Shown in pieces: positions 47,101-55,643 of a stretch of 64,000 bases of DNA. This DNA comes from an uncultured Prevotella sp. GTDB lineage: Bacteria; Bacteroidota; Bacteroidia; Bacteroidales; Bacteroidaceae. The notes under the pieces were generated by a model that was not told where the DNA came from, made no database searches, and saw only the letters and a list, made by a program, of their open reading frames with translations. A program made the position numbers and the translations under genes. The DNA lies in NCBI GenBank assembly GCA_900557405.1, contig USSF01000001.1, forward strand, positions 1 to 64,000. Reading direction: 5' to 3'. The first letter of the stretch is position 1. Each line of letters begins with the position of its first letter.

Positions 47101-50100
47101 GTACTTGCCGGTGACGTTGACGCTGCCCACGTCTGACAGCTGCATGTTCAGGTTGCCCTGTGCAGCCCAGCCGCCGGAGTTGTTGTATTCCTTCAGTCGG
47201 AGCTCGTTCACCCATATCTCGCCCGACTTCTGGTCGGACGCAAGGTTGCGCACACCGATAATCATCGTCCTCACCTCTCCGAGTGTAGGGTTACCCACGA
47301 TGCTCACCTTGTTGTTCGGATGCTCTTCGTCGTATGCCGTATACGGATAGCTGTATGAAGCCTGTCCGATACTCTTCGCCTTGTTGCGCTCCTTCTTGAG
47401 CGTGGTGAATACGCTCAGCGGAATGTCGAGCATGTTCTCCTCCGGCCAGACGAGTTTGCAGTCGGCACCCGAATACCTGTCGTAGTGTCCCGGAGCCGTG
47501 AGCTTCAGCGGAATCTCGTATTCATAATAGTTGCTCTTGTAGTCGGAGCCCAGGCGTACGAAGAGTGCAAGCTGGTTGTCCTGCAGGTTCGTGGAGTTCT
47601 GTTCGAAGGCGTTTGCGTGGACGAACATCTGCATGCGCCTGTATTGGCGCAGGTCGAGGTTCGTGTTCTTGTATACAGCCTTTGCCTCACCGTTTGAGAG
47701 GTTCGTCACCTGTATGTCGAGTGCCTGCTCGTTTGCCTCGGTGAGCTGCGGCTGCGTAGGGTCCTGCTCACGGCGTATGCCTGGAGGCAGAACGTAGTTC
47801 ACCGGCACACGGTCGTTGTTCTCCTCGATGTTCACGGCGCTCACTGCCATCTTGCCCGATTCGCTTCCTGTGGATAGCGACTGCTGGTAGATGCGCCATT
47901 CGCCGCGCACGAGGTCGAGGTTTCCGAATCGCATTACGATAGGCTTCTGGAAGTTTGTGAGGAACATTCTCATGAAGCGGATGGAGGTGAAGTCGGTGAT
48001 TCCGCCCACGCGGCGCTCATAGTCGTCCACAGGGATTCGGAACTGATACCAAGTCACGGTCTCCGTCGTATCGTTGCGGAGCTTCACGCTGCTCTCGCGC
48101 TTGTCCACGATGTAGTTCTGGCCCACCACGAGGTCCTGCGGACGGATGCTCAGATGATACTGGTAATACTTTTCGTATTCGTTGAGCGTGTAGTCCTGGT
48201 TGATGTCCTCCACGTCGGGCGTCGTCTTGTATGATGTGTCGTAGCTCTCGTTCCTCGAATCGCTGTCGGGCGAGTTGCCCTGCGGATTGTTTATCCTCTT
48301 GTAGCGCTGCAGGATAGGTGTGCGCGCCGCGTCGTAGTCGGATCCGCGGAAGTAGTGGTAGTTGTCGTTGGCGGGGTCAGCCATGATGGAGTCGAGGGCG
48401 GCTCCCGTCACTCTGCTCTGCACGTTGTTGAGGAATTCCTGGTATGACCCGAAGGCTTTCTCCTCCTCGTCGGTCAGTCCGTTGAATCCCACGTCCTGCT
48501 TTGCCCTTGCACCGGATGATGTGGCGAAGGCGTATGTCACGGTGGACTGGTTCGGAATCTTTCCCCACTGCGTTGTGGTGAAGCTGCTCGAACCGTCTAC
48601 CGGCATTCCGCTCTCGTAGAATTTCTTTCCGTCGCGCAATACGTCCTCGCTAACCTCTCCCAGGTTTATGTAGAAGTCGCCGCCATACTGTGCCGCGTCG
48701 GTCTGCTTGTTGGTGTAGATGAACGGGTCGAGCATCCAGAACTCGATGTATTCTATGTTTGCCGTCTCGAAGTCGTTGGTGTCGAGTCGCCTCATCATTC
48801 CTCCCCAGTTGCGCTGTGGGGTGGGGAGCGTACCGTTGCTGTTCAGGTTCGGGTTGAAGTTGTATGGTCCGCGCTCCGACGGATAGAAGGCGAGGTTGAG
48901 TATAGGCAGTGTTGCCGTTGCCCCGTTGTAGCTGCTCTGGTCGCGGTTGGGGAAGAGCTCTCTTACGTAAACCTCCCTGACGTAATGGTTAGAGAGCTGG
49001 TGCAGGTCGCTCTTGATGTGCGACGGCGTGAGCGAACTGCTCCTTCTTGTGAAGAGCGGGTCGATGTTATACCATGCCAGCAGGGCGCGCTCGTAGCCGC
49101 TCTGCAGGGTTGTCTTGTCGTTGTAGTTGGGGAACATCGTAGGCACGCTTGATATTATCCATGCTGACGGCGAACTTACGTCGATGGCGTTCTTCGTGTT
49201 CTCGAAGTCGTCGAGGTATGACGCCTTGTCCTGCGTCCCGCTTGCCTGTCCGGCGATGAGTTGTGCAAACTCTCCGGTAAAGGAAATCTGCGACGGCTGC
49301 GTGCAGTGGAGGAACGGAATCTTGTCGAGCAGGTTGGTGAGCCATTGGCTCTCCTTCTTCCAGTTCACGTTGAGTCCCCACAAGGTGTTGTTGAGCGGTT
49401 CGGAACCCATTGCCACCTTTGTGGTGAGCGACTGTTCCGACAGATGCTGGAACGTACCGCTGAGCTGGAAGTTCTTCGAGAAGTCATACTCCCAGTTGAG
49501 TCCCACCATCGTCTTGCGCTGTTGTGCATAGTCGGTGTTGCTTTCGAGCGATACGTTCACCGCTGTTCCTGCGTCGAGTATGCTCTGGTTGAGGATCGTC
49601 ACCTCGCCTGCCGAATAGTCCACGCTGTAGTCAGACCCCTCCTGCAGCGTCACTCCGCCGGCGGTGACCACCACGGAGCCTTGCGGCACGTTGTATGCAC
49701 CGAGCGAAATCACGTTTGCCGACGTGCCGCGATACTGTCCCGTCAGTCGGAACTTGTCCTTCTCGGCTATCTGCTTCGCAATCGTCTTGGTGGAGTCGTA
49801 AAGTTCGGTGTAGCTGTATTTTGCCGCCTTGTCGGGCGATACGCCCTTTGCAATCAGGGCATTGTAGAGATATTCTCCGAACGGCTCAGCCTCGGGGAAG
49901 AACACGCGTCCGTTGCTCACGGTGTATCCCTCCACGTAGTCGAAGTATCCGTTGCTGTGCGGCTTGTTGTTATTGTCCAGACGGTCGGCTCCCAGGAGCT
50001 TAATCATCGTCATGTCCTTCACCTGCTGTTCGGGAATGTAAGAGAGGTACACGCCGGTGGTGTCGCTCTGGTATTTCACGTCGAGGCGGAACTTGTCCTT

Positions 50101-51807
50101 CTCCACCGATGATGCGAGATAATACACGTTCTTCATCATCAGGTCCCAGTTGCCCTGCGTCGGGTTGTTGCTGGTGTTCTTCAGGGATTTCACGAAGAGA
50201 GCCTTCGTCACGTCCTGTATGTCAGATGCGAACTCACCCACCTGGTAAGTCTGTCCGCCCGAAGTGTATTCGTATGCTATGGCGAGCACCTGGTCGGTCT
50301 GCAGGGTGCTCTTCAGCGAGATGTATCCCAGCGCCTGGTTTACGGTGTATTCGGATGAATTGAGCAGACGGGCGCTCTGCAGCTTCTCGTAGTCGGCGCC
50401 TCCGGCAAAACCGGGGATTCCGTCGAGCACGGTGCTCGTCTGGTCTATGTCGCGCGCTGCGCTGTATGAGCTTACCATCGAGGAGTACTCGCTGTTGGCA
50501 TTGTTTGACGGTACAGCGCTTCCCGTGAGCCCCCACATCGGGTTGCTCACCTTCAGGTTCTCTCCCAAGTCGGTCAGCGCCACGATGTTACGCGTGTTGG
50601 TTGTCGTTCCCTGCTTGTTCGTCACCCACACCTCCACGCGGTTGATTGTGATGCCCGTGGTGAGGTTCGGCAGCGTCTTCATCGCCGCATCGTATTTGTT
50701 GCGGAAGTATTGCGAGAGGAAGAAGTGGCGGTTGTCCTCGTAGTCGCTGGCGTCTATCTCGAAAGGCGTGAGCTGCACGCCTCCTTTCGACGAAACGCTC
50801 TTGCTGGATGATTTCTTCTGTGACACCACAGTCTGCAGCTTGAGCTTGCCGAACTGCATGTCCGTCCTTATACCAAACAGTGCCGAAGCACCCTTCACGA
50901 GCGATGAGTTGCTCGGGAACGACACGTTTCCTGCCTCCACGAGCTTGATTATCTCGTCCTCCTTGCCTTCGTATTTCAGCTTCAGGTTCTGCTGGTCGAA
51001 GTCGAAGGTGGCGTCGGTGTTGTAGTTCAGGTTCATGTTCACCTTGTCGCCCACCTTACCGTTCACGTTGAGGTTTATCTTCTCGTCGAAGTTCATCATC
51101 GTGGTCTTGCGGTTTCTGATCGGCAGCGACGGGTTGTCTATCTCCTTCATCGTGGCTCCGAGCTTCAGCTCAGCCGTTCCCTGCGTCTTTATCCTCACTC
51201 CGCCTGGGCCGAAGATCTTCTCCGCCGGACCCAGGTCGAAGTGCATGTCGGAGAAAGAGAACTTCTCCTTTCCCTTCTCCTTCACAATCTCGTCGTTCTT
51301 GTTGCGGAAGAAAGCGTTCATCTCCTGCCTCTCGCTCCATTTCTTGTATTCTGCCGGAGTCATCATCAGCGGCGTGGAGAGATAGCCTCCGCCCAGTCTG
51401 GAACCGAGGAAATAGCGGTTCAGCGTGTCGTTGTATACCACCTCCTGCTTGATGTTGTCGGGCATGGAGAGGTCGGCGGTGCGCTTCCTTGCATCGTCGG
51501 CAGTGATTGGCACGGTGCGCTGCACCTTCCATCTGGGGTGTAGCAGCGAGTCGGGTATGGAGTCGTCTTCGATGACGAGTGCGGAGAGTCCTGTCGGCGC
51601 CGTCTTTGCAGTGTCTGCTCCAGCAGCCTTGCCTCTGTCCCTGTCCCTGTTGCGCTTCCCCGCCTGCCTGTCGTCGGTGCCCGTCCTCTGCCTGCGCACG
51701 GAGAGCCGTGTGCGGTCGTCCTGCAGTTGGGGCAGCACGTTGAAGGCGAGCACGTTGATGCTCACGAGCGCTATGATGGATATCGTCAGTTTCTTTAAAT
51801 TCTTCAT
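44188..51807 (-). CDS. sprA: T9SS outer-membrane translocon SprA (Sov)
   Basis: SprA forms the giant outer-membrane beta-barrel through which T9SS cargo passes; it is called Sov in Porphyromonas gingivalis. The 2539-residue protein fits the family length (about 2400-2500). It begins with a signal-like segment (to about residue 22), followed by a basic, low-complexity stretch and the conserved ERQEMNAFFRNKNDE and GGVRIKTQGTAELKLG blocks; long beta-barrel repeats fill the rest and the C-terminal strand ends in GLSLKFSLTR. It lies 3 bp after ruvA on the same strand, an arrangement I have seen in other Bacteroidetes. Other core T9SS genes (porKLMN, porV) are not in the window. Confidence 0.97.
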   Translation of the reverse strand: MKNLKKLTISIIALVSINVLAFNVLPQLQDDRTRLSVRRQRTGTDDRQAGKRNRDRDRGKAAGADTAKTAPTGLSALVIEDDSIPDSLLHPRWKVQRTVPITADDARKRTADLSMPDNIKQEVVYNDTLNRYFLGSRLGGGYLSTPLMMTPAEYKKWSERQEMNAFFRNKNDEIVKEKGKEKFSFSDMHFDLGPAEKIFGPGGVRIKTQGTAELKLGATMKEIDNPSLPIRNRKTTMMNFDEKINLNVNGKVGDKVNMNLNYNTDATFDFDQQNLKLKYEGKEDEIIKLVEAGNVSFPSNSSLVKGASALFGIRTDMQFGKLKLQTVVSQKKSSSKSVSSKGGVQLTPFEIDASDYEDNRHFFLSQYFRNKYDAAMKTLPNLTTGITINRVEVWVTNKQGTTTNTRNIVALTDLGENLKVSNPMWGLTGSAVPSNNANSEYSSMVSSYSAARDIDQTSTVLDGIPGFAGGADYEKLQSARLLNSSEYTVNQALGYISLKSTLQTDQVLAIAYEYTSGGQTYQVGEFASDIQDVTKALFVKSLKNTSNNPTQGNWDLMMKNVYYLASSVEKDKFRLDVKYQSDTTGVYLSYIPEQQVKDMTMIKLLGADRLDNNNKPHSNGYFDYVEGYTVSNGRVFFPEAEPFGEYLYNALIAKGVSPDKAAKYSYTELYDSTKTIAKQIAEKDKFRLTGQYRGTSANVISLGAYNVPQGSVVVTAGGVTLQEGSDYSVDYSAGEVTILNQSILDAGTAVNVSLESNTDYAQQRKTMVGLNWEYDFSKNFQLSGTFQHLSEQSLTTKVAMGSEPLNNTLWGLNVNWKKESQWLTNLLDKIPFLHCTQPSQISFTGEFAQLIAGQASGTQDKASYLDDFENTKNAIDVSSPSAWIISSVPTMFPNYNDKTTLQSGYERALLAWYNIDPLFTRRSSSLTPSHIKSDLHQLSNHYVREVYVRELFPNRDQSSYNGATATLPILNLAFYPSERGPYNFNPNLNSNGTLPTPQRNWGGMMRRLDTNDFETANIEYIEFWMLDPFIYTNKQTDAAQYGGDFYINLGEVSEDVLRDGKKFYESGMPVDGSSSFTTTQWGKIPNQSTVTYAFATSSGARAKQDVGFNGLTDEEEKAFGSYQEFLNNVQSRVTGAALDSIMADPANDNYHYFRGSDYDAARTPILQRYKRINNPQGNSPDSDSRNESYDTSYKTTPDVEDINQDYTLNEYEKYYQYHLSIRPQDLVVGQNYIVDKRESSVKLRNDTTETVTWYQFRIPVDDYERRVGGITDFTSIRFMRMFLTNFQKPIVMRFGNLDLVRGEWRIYQQSLSTGSESGKMAVSAVNIEENNDRVPVNYVLPPGIRREQDPTQPQLTEANEQALDIQVTNLSNGEAKAVYKNTNLDLRQYRRMQMFVHANAFEQNSTNLQDNQLALFVRLGSDYKSNYYEYEIPLKLTAPGHYDRYSGADCKLVWPEENMLDIPLSVFTTLKKERNKAKSIGQASYSYPYTAYDEEHPNNKVSIVGNPTLGEVRTMIIGVRNLASDQKSGEIWVNELRLKEYNNSGGWAAQGNLNMQLSDVGSVNVTGKYVSEGFGGLEDGVAQRAQDTYKTYSVTTNFELGKFFPDKAKVSIPLYYSVTKEETRPKYNPLDTDMKLDDALDAMESHERDSIESIAVTKTTSTNFSLSNMKVGIATKKHPMPYDPANFSFSYSHSHRHTSGETTVYENEDNWRGSMNYSYTPVYKPFEPFKKIKSKSKWYDILKRFGLNWLPQNLSFNTEMTRNYYELQERDMESTENSELPLTFSEQFLWNREFSIRWDLTKNLHMNFNSATHAEIEEPYTPVDKSRYPDQYTAWKDSVWTSIKHFGRPLDYNQNFTASYQAPLNLIPIFDWINADANYNATYNWTRGTTQEDGQSLGNVIANNRTLNINGALNLEKLYNHIPFLKKTNERFNKRISVTPKRNLSAMSLRGKSSAKGEEKKLPKNKKAFEKEITLMPDTTLTISHGKNSKRLIVTAKTADGKMFNLKFRKVDNNKIKIISKVDTATKIKLAVTAKEPLDNQTWYKTMQVVARGLMMVRNVNLSYRNQYGLSLPGFMPEVGDVFGQRNSGIMAPGLGFAFGFVDDSYVKKSAERGWLLMADSVATPATSSKTEDLQLRMTLEPVRELKIDLNASRTMTTAKSVQYMYQGMPTTQSGTFTMTTISLGSAFESTGDANNGYHSASFEKFCNSLEGFRQRVESQYAGATYPAGSILAGKEFNAENGTVSKYSADVMVPAFLSTYTSMGGNSLSLFPALAKMLPNWTVRYSGLGKLPWFRDVFKSFNINHGYKSVYAVGSYSSFSTFQEYMNGLGFITDATTGNPTPSSMFNVSTVSINESFSPLLGVDMTFNNNLTAKVEYRQTRVLSLSMTSVQLNESSSNDWVIGMGYKVNNFDFFGLLGNGNKSRKVKNSRNKGKDADNAKNNNNSRNNRSGFNTDLNLRLDLSFRKQAAICRDIASMTSSASSGNSAFKLSFAADYTLSRLLTMSFYYDRQTNTPLLSSSSYPTTTQDFGLSLKFSLTR

Positions 51808-51810
51808 CTA

Positions 51811-52416
51811 CTATTTTATCTGTTTCAGAGCCAGCTTCACTACTTGTTCCACAGGCATTTGCGGATTTTCCGAGAGTATTGCCGACACCACCTTTGCCGA
51901 TGGCGCGGGGGCGAAGCCGAGCATGGTGAGCGCACCGATGGCCTCGTCGTGCACCTCCTTGTTCACAGCCATCGCCGGAGCCGCCGTGCCCGCAGGCATT
52001 GCGCCGCCGAAGTCAGCCGTGGCAATCTTGTCCTTCAGGTCCACGATGATTCTCTGTGCCGTGCGCAGTCCGATGCCCTTCACGGTCTTGAGCAGCTTCT
52101 CGTTGCCCGTGGCAATGACGTTGCACAGTTCCGCCGGCGACATTGCCGAGAGAATCATCCTTGCCGTGTTGGCTCCCACGCCCGACACGGTGATGAGCAG
52201 CAGGAACATCTCGCGTTCCTGCCTGTTGGCGAATCCGAAAAGCACGTGTGCATCTTCCCTGATGCTCTCAAAGACATACAGCTTCACGTCCTTCTTGTTC
52301 TGTATGCCGCTATAGGTGTTGAGCGAGATGTTCATGCCGTAGCCAACGCCGTGTGCTTCCACTACGGCGTATGCAGGCGTCACTTCGGTCAGCTCGCCCT
52401 TGATGTATTCTATCAT
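51811..52416 (-). CDS. ruvA: Holliday junction branch migration protein RuvA
   Basis: RuvA binds four-way junctions and loads the RuvB motor. The 201-residue protein has the N-terminal OB fold ([29 protein letters not shown]), tandem helix-hairpin-helix motifs ([37 protein letters not shown]) and a C-terminal RuvB-binding domain ending in [13 protein letters not shown]. ruvB is not in the window. sprA follows after 3 bp, so the two are co-transcribed. Confidence 0.97.
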   Translation of the reverse strand: MIEYIKGELTEVTPAYAVVEAHGVGYGMNISLNTYSGIQNKKDVKLYVFESIREDAHVLFGFANRQEREMFLLLITVSGVGANTARMILSAMSPAELCNVIATGNEKLLKTVKGIGLRTAQRIIVDLKDKIATADFGGAMPAGTAAPAMAVNKEVHDEAIGALTMLGFAPAPSAKVVSAILSENPQMPVEQVVKLALKQIK

Positions 52417-52574
52417 AAAAAGAAAAAATTTGTATATACAATAATATTAACGCCATTTATATATATATATTGTGTGGGCGGCATTAAATTATTGGTTCGG
52501 TTTTCCTGATTTGTACGAAAAACCAGAGGATAATCCGAAAGCCCTGTACTTATATGTGGAAAACAAGCCGGCAT

Positions 52575-52640
52575 TATTTCCCGTCAAACGTCAGTATCTC
52601 CCCGTGAAACAATCAGTATTTCCCCGTGAAACAATCAGTA
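52575..52640. repeat. Three 22-bp tandem repeats
   Basis: Units 52575-52596, 52597-52618 and 52619-52640 share CCCGTnAAACnnTCAGTA; the last two differ by one base. They lie in the 499-bp gap between ruvA and the gene at 52916. The rest of the gap is AT-rich and shows no gene. Confidence 0.85.
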
Positions 52641-52663
52641 CCAGAAAAGTGCAGCGCCCTGGT

Positions 52664-52707
52664 ACCAACAGTGCAGCACTGCTGCACCAACAGTGTAACA
52701 CTGCTGC
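52664..52707. repeat. Two further 22-bp repeats with palindromic core
   Basis: ACCAACAGTGCAGCACTGCTGC (52664-52685) is followed by a second unit (52686-52707) with two changes. Each contains a GCAGCACTGCTGC-type palindrome, giving possible stem-loops. Confidence 0.85.
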
Positions 52708-52818
52708 ACTGACAATATAACATAGCTATACGGCACGTATACCAATGCTCCGTTTGTCATGTCTGGATATACAAATGGCTGTTTTGAAACCTATTTGGGA
52801 AATAAAAAATGAAAAACA

Positions 52819-52849
52819 TTTGTATGAAACGCATATTTTTGTATTTTTG
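52819..52849 (+). promoter_or_regulatory. Consensus promoter TTTG-N19-TATTTTTG
   Basis: TTTG at 52819-52822 and TATTTTTG at 52842-52849 match the Bacteroidetes consensus exactly, 67 bp before the ATG at 52916. Confidence 0.82.
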
Positions 52850-52915
52850 CAACCGAAAAGCCCTACAATTAATACAGACGTATATTAAATAATCATTATT
52901 AACCACACATCGCGT

Positions 52916-55078
52916 ATGAAAAAGATCTTTTCACTATTATTGGCGGCTGTCGCTTTCCTGCCCGTATCGGCGCAGGAGAACGAGACGCCGGAGTTCTACG
53001 GAAACATCATCTGGCAGGACGATTTCCAGAACGATTATGACAGCAGGATGGGAGTGTACTCATTCCCGGGCAAGGCCGAAGGGTTCAAGTTCACGCCGCT
53101 CGTGCAAGGCGCGAATTTCAATGCCAACGGCAACGGAATCATGGACGGCAACGACTACTGGTTCCTCTATACCGGTTTGGACGACTATCTCGGAGTGAAT
53201 TACACGCAGCTATACCACTTCGACATGAACACGTGGCAGATTGTGAAGCCTATACCCGACGTGCCGGACAACTTCATTGCCAATGATTTCACGTATGACT
53301 ACAAGAACAAGAAATTCTACGGTCTCTGCGCCACGGAGAAATACAAAGTGGAGAACGAGCTCTGCGAGATGGACTTTTCCAATCCGCAGGTGGCATCCAA
53401 GGGCAGGATTCATCTTGCCGACATCCCCGACAGCACGTATATGACCCTCTCTGCCGATGCCGAAGGCCAGCTGTATGCCATATCAAGTAACGGATGTCTC
53501 GTGAAGCTCGACCATGAGGCAAACCCAACCTTCGTGTGCGACCTCTTCAAGGGACAGCTGAAGATGTGCGACAGAGTGCAGAGCGCCACGTTTGACATAA
53601 AGACCGGAATCCTCTATTGGGCAGCGCAGGTGTATGACCAGAACAACAACGGAAAGCTCATCAGCGCCCTTTATTCCATCGACGTCAACACCCACGAGAT
53701 GAAGAAGATAGTGGACTTCCCGTTGAATGCACAGGTAGTCTCGCTATACGTGAAGCGCCAGATGGTGAGCGACGGAGCACCGGGCGAAGTGGGCGAGATA
53801 GGCAAGGACTTCGAGGGCGGTTCGCTGACCGGAAACATCACGTTCACCGCACCGACGAAGACAGCCGACGGAAAGGAACTTACGGGCGAACTGACCTATG
53901 AGGTGAAGACTGCAAGCAAGGTGCTCAAGACCGGCACTGCACAGGCAGGAGCACAGGTAAGCGCCCCCGTGACGCTCGACGCCGAAGGCGAGGTGCGCTT
54001 CATCGTGGCATGCTCCAACGCCGAGGGCAGAGGAATGGAGAAGGCATACACATCATATATAGGATTCGACCAGACCACGGCTCCGAAGAACGTGACGACA
54101 AAGTTTGACGCCGACGGAAACGTGAAGCTTACATGGGAGAAGCCCGAGGCAACGCTCAACGGCGGCTATGCCGACATGGACGCACTGAAGTATGATGTGG
54201 TGTGCTACAGGCTCGGTGCCCCTACGCAGACCGTGGCAGAGAACATCACCGCGAGGGAATTCTCAAAGACACTGCCTGCCGAGAAATACTACAAATACAA
54301 CTTCGGCATCATCGCCAAGAACGATACACACAAGTCGGAAGTGGCGTTCGGCGACGACTTCGCCTACGGTCCGGCAAAAGACGTGACCGAGGACCAGCCA
54401 TACGCCGAGGACTTCAACCAGATACAGTCGTTCAACGAATACACAGCGCTCGACCTCAACAAGGACAAGAAGGTGGTAGACCTCACCGAGAGCGTGGGCG
54501 TAGCATTCTATTACGGATTCTGGGGATACAGCCGTACGTATAGCAACAATGACGGCAGGGCGATATTCTATATGTCAGACAGCGACTCACAGTGTGACGA
54601 CTGGCTGCTCACCCCGATGCTCAATCTGAAGGCAGGTCAGAAATACGACCTCGAATTCGAGATGTGGCGCGAGACCGAACACCTCAACGACCAGGCAGAC
54701 GTGGCGTTCGGCGAAGGCTACGACCCTGCAGTCTACACACAGGTGCTCTCCACATTCAAACCGGACTATCTCGACAAGGAGAACGACGGCAAACCTACAG
54801 TCTACAAGACCACACTCGCCCCGGCAAAGGACGGCAGATACATGGTGGGCTTCCACATCACCACACTCCCATTCAAGGGCGGAAGTGTTTATCTCGACAA
54901 TGTGAAGCTCTCCGTGAACAAGCCGACGGGCATCACCACAGTGGACAACTCCGCTGCCGCCGCCCTTCATGATGTCTACACTCCGAGCGGAGTCCTCGTA
55001 GGCAAGGGAATGCAGTCTGTCGGCCGTCTGCCAAAGGGAATCTACATCGTGAACGGCAAGAAGATTGTCAAGAAATAA
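52916..55078 (+). CDS. Secreted choice-of-anchor-J / FnIII protein with T9SS-like tail
   Basis: The 720-residue protein has a signal peptide (about 1-19, VSAQ) and an N-terminal beta-propeller-like region with repeated YDYKNKKFYGL and LYAISSNGCL blocks. Two fibronectin-III-like domains follow at about 300-490. A cleaved-adhesin/choice-of-anchor-J domain runs about 498-680 (PYAEDFNQIQSFNEYTALD through DDWLLTPMLNLKAGQKYDLE). The tail RLPKGIYIVNGKKIVKK resembles a T9SS type A sorting domain. No catalytic motif is seen; adhesion or glycan binding at the cell surface is likely. It has its own perfect promoter and a strong terminator. Confidence 0.85.
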   Translation: MKKIFSLLLAAVAFLPVSAQENETPEFYGNIIWQDDFQNDYDSRMGVYSFPGKAEGFKFTPLVQGANFNANGNGIMDGNDYWFLYTGLDDYLGVNYTQLYHFDMNTWQIVKPIPDVPDNFIANDFTYDYKNKKFYGLCATEKYKVENELCEMDFSNPQVASKGRIHLADIPDSTYMTLSADAEGQLYAISSNGCLVKLDHEANPTFVCDLFKGQLKMCDRVQSATFDIKTGILYWAAQVYDQNNNGKLISALYSIDVNTHEMKKIVDFPLNAQVVSLYVKRQMVSDGAPGEVGEIGKDFEGGSLTGNITFTAPTKTADGKELTGELTYEVKTASKVLKTGTAQAGAQVSAPVTLDAEGEVRFIVACSNAEGRGMEKAYTSYIGFDQTTAPKNVTTKFDADGNVKLTWEKPEATLNGGYADMDALKYDVVCYRLGAPTQTVAENITAREFSKTLPAEKYYKYNFGIIAKNDTHKSEVAFGDDFAYGPAKDVTEDQPYAEDFNQIQSFNEYTALDLNKDKKVVDLTESVGVAFYYGFWGYSRTYSNNDGRAIFYMSDSDSQCDDWLLTPMLNLKAGQKYDLEFEMWRETEHLNDQADVAFGEGYDPAVYTQVLSTFKPDYLDKENDGKPTVYKTTLAPAKDGRYMVGFHITTLPFKGGSVYLDNVKLSVNKPTGITTVDNSAAAALHDVYTPSGVLVGKGMQSVGRLPKGIYIVNGKKIVKK

Positions 55079-55088
55079 ACCATACCAT

Positions 55089-55177
55089 AGTCTGCCTGCC
55101 AGGCAGCAGACTTGATAAAACAACAGGGAACCGGGGAAAGCTTGCGTCAGGCAAGACTATCCCCGGTTCCCTTTTTT
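55089..55177 (+). terminator. Double terminator after the 52916 gene
   Basis: A first hairpin (55089-55112, AGTCTGCC/CAGACT arms) is followed by a strong one: GGGAACCGGGGA (55126-55137) pairs with TCCCCGGTTCCC (55160-55171) and ends in T-run 55172-55177. Confidence 0.92.
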
Positions 55178-55195
55178 GCTGAAAATATTGTCCTC

Positions 55196-55267
55196 ATACC
55201 CTCACCTTTACCCTCACACCATCACCTTTACCCTCACACCATCATTTTTACCCTCACACCCTCACCC
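55196..55267. repeat. ACCCTCAC / ACCATCAC array
   Basis: About six imperfect 18-bp units of TTTACCCTCACACCMTCA type lead into the 66-bp element at 55268. The same motif borders copy 1 at 39213-39240. Confidence 0.85.
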
Positions 55268-55333
55268 TTACCCTCACCATTGAAACCCCGATAAACAGGG
55301 CGTTTCAGCCGGATTGTGAGGGTGTGAGGGTAA
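55268..55333 (+). repeat. 66-bp dispersed element, copy 2
   Basis: Matches the reverse complement of 39147-39212 with one difference (55314). It has the internal GAAACCCCG/CGTTTC hairpin and ACCCTCAC/GTGAGGGT ends. It lies between the 52916 gene and the C10 protease gene. Confidence 0.9.
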
Positions 55334-55554
55334 TAAAATAAAAAAAAGTTTTTTATTATATTGTAACTTGAATGGAGGGAATCCGCCGGCAGATGCTATG
55401 GAGTATTCCTGTCATTTCAGAAAACAATACCAGATAGTATTCAACAACGAATATTAGATGAAGAATTATGGGATACACGATGACGAAGTCAGGAAAAAGT
55501 TCCCCGCAAAGATAAAAAAAAGCAGACAGCGTGGGCTATTCATAATATATATTG

Positions 55555-55562
55555 TATATTTG
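55555..55562 (+). promoter_or_regulatory. Candidate -7 box of the C10 protease gene
   Basis: TATATTTG matches TAnnTTTG, 81 bp before the ATG at 55644. No -33 box seen. The 55334-55554 stretch is AT-rich and holds no supported gene. Confidence 0.45.
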
Positions 55563-55643
55563 CCGAGTCTTTGCGCCGTCGGGCGCTGACGGCGTATGAA
55601 CGAAACGGGAAATCTGATAAAAAGAAAAGAATAATCTGATAAA

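Noticed and set aside
52575-52707. Possible CRISPR array
   Set aside because: The repeats are head to tail without spacers, and no cas genes are present. The same holds for the 7-bp and 24-bp arrays.
52472-52720. 82-codon frame in the ruvA-52916 gap
   Set aside because: It is made of the 22-bp repeats read in frame and has no domain, promoter or ribosome site.
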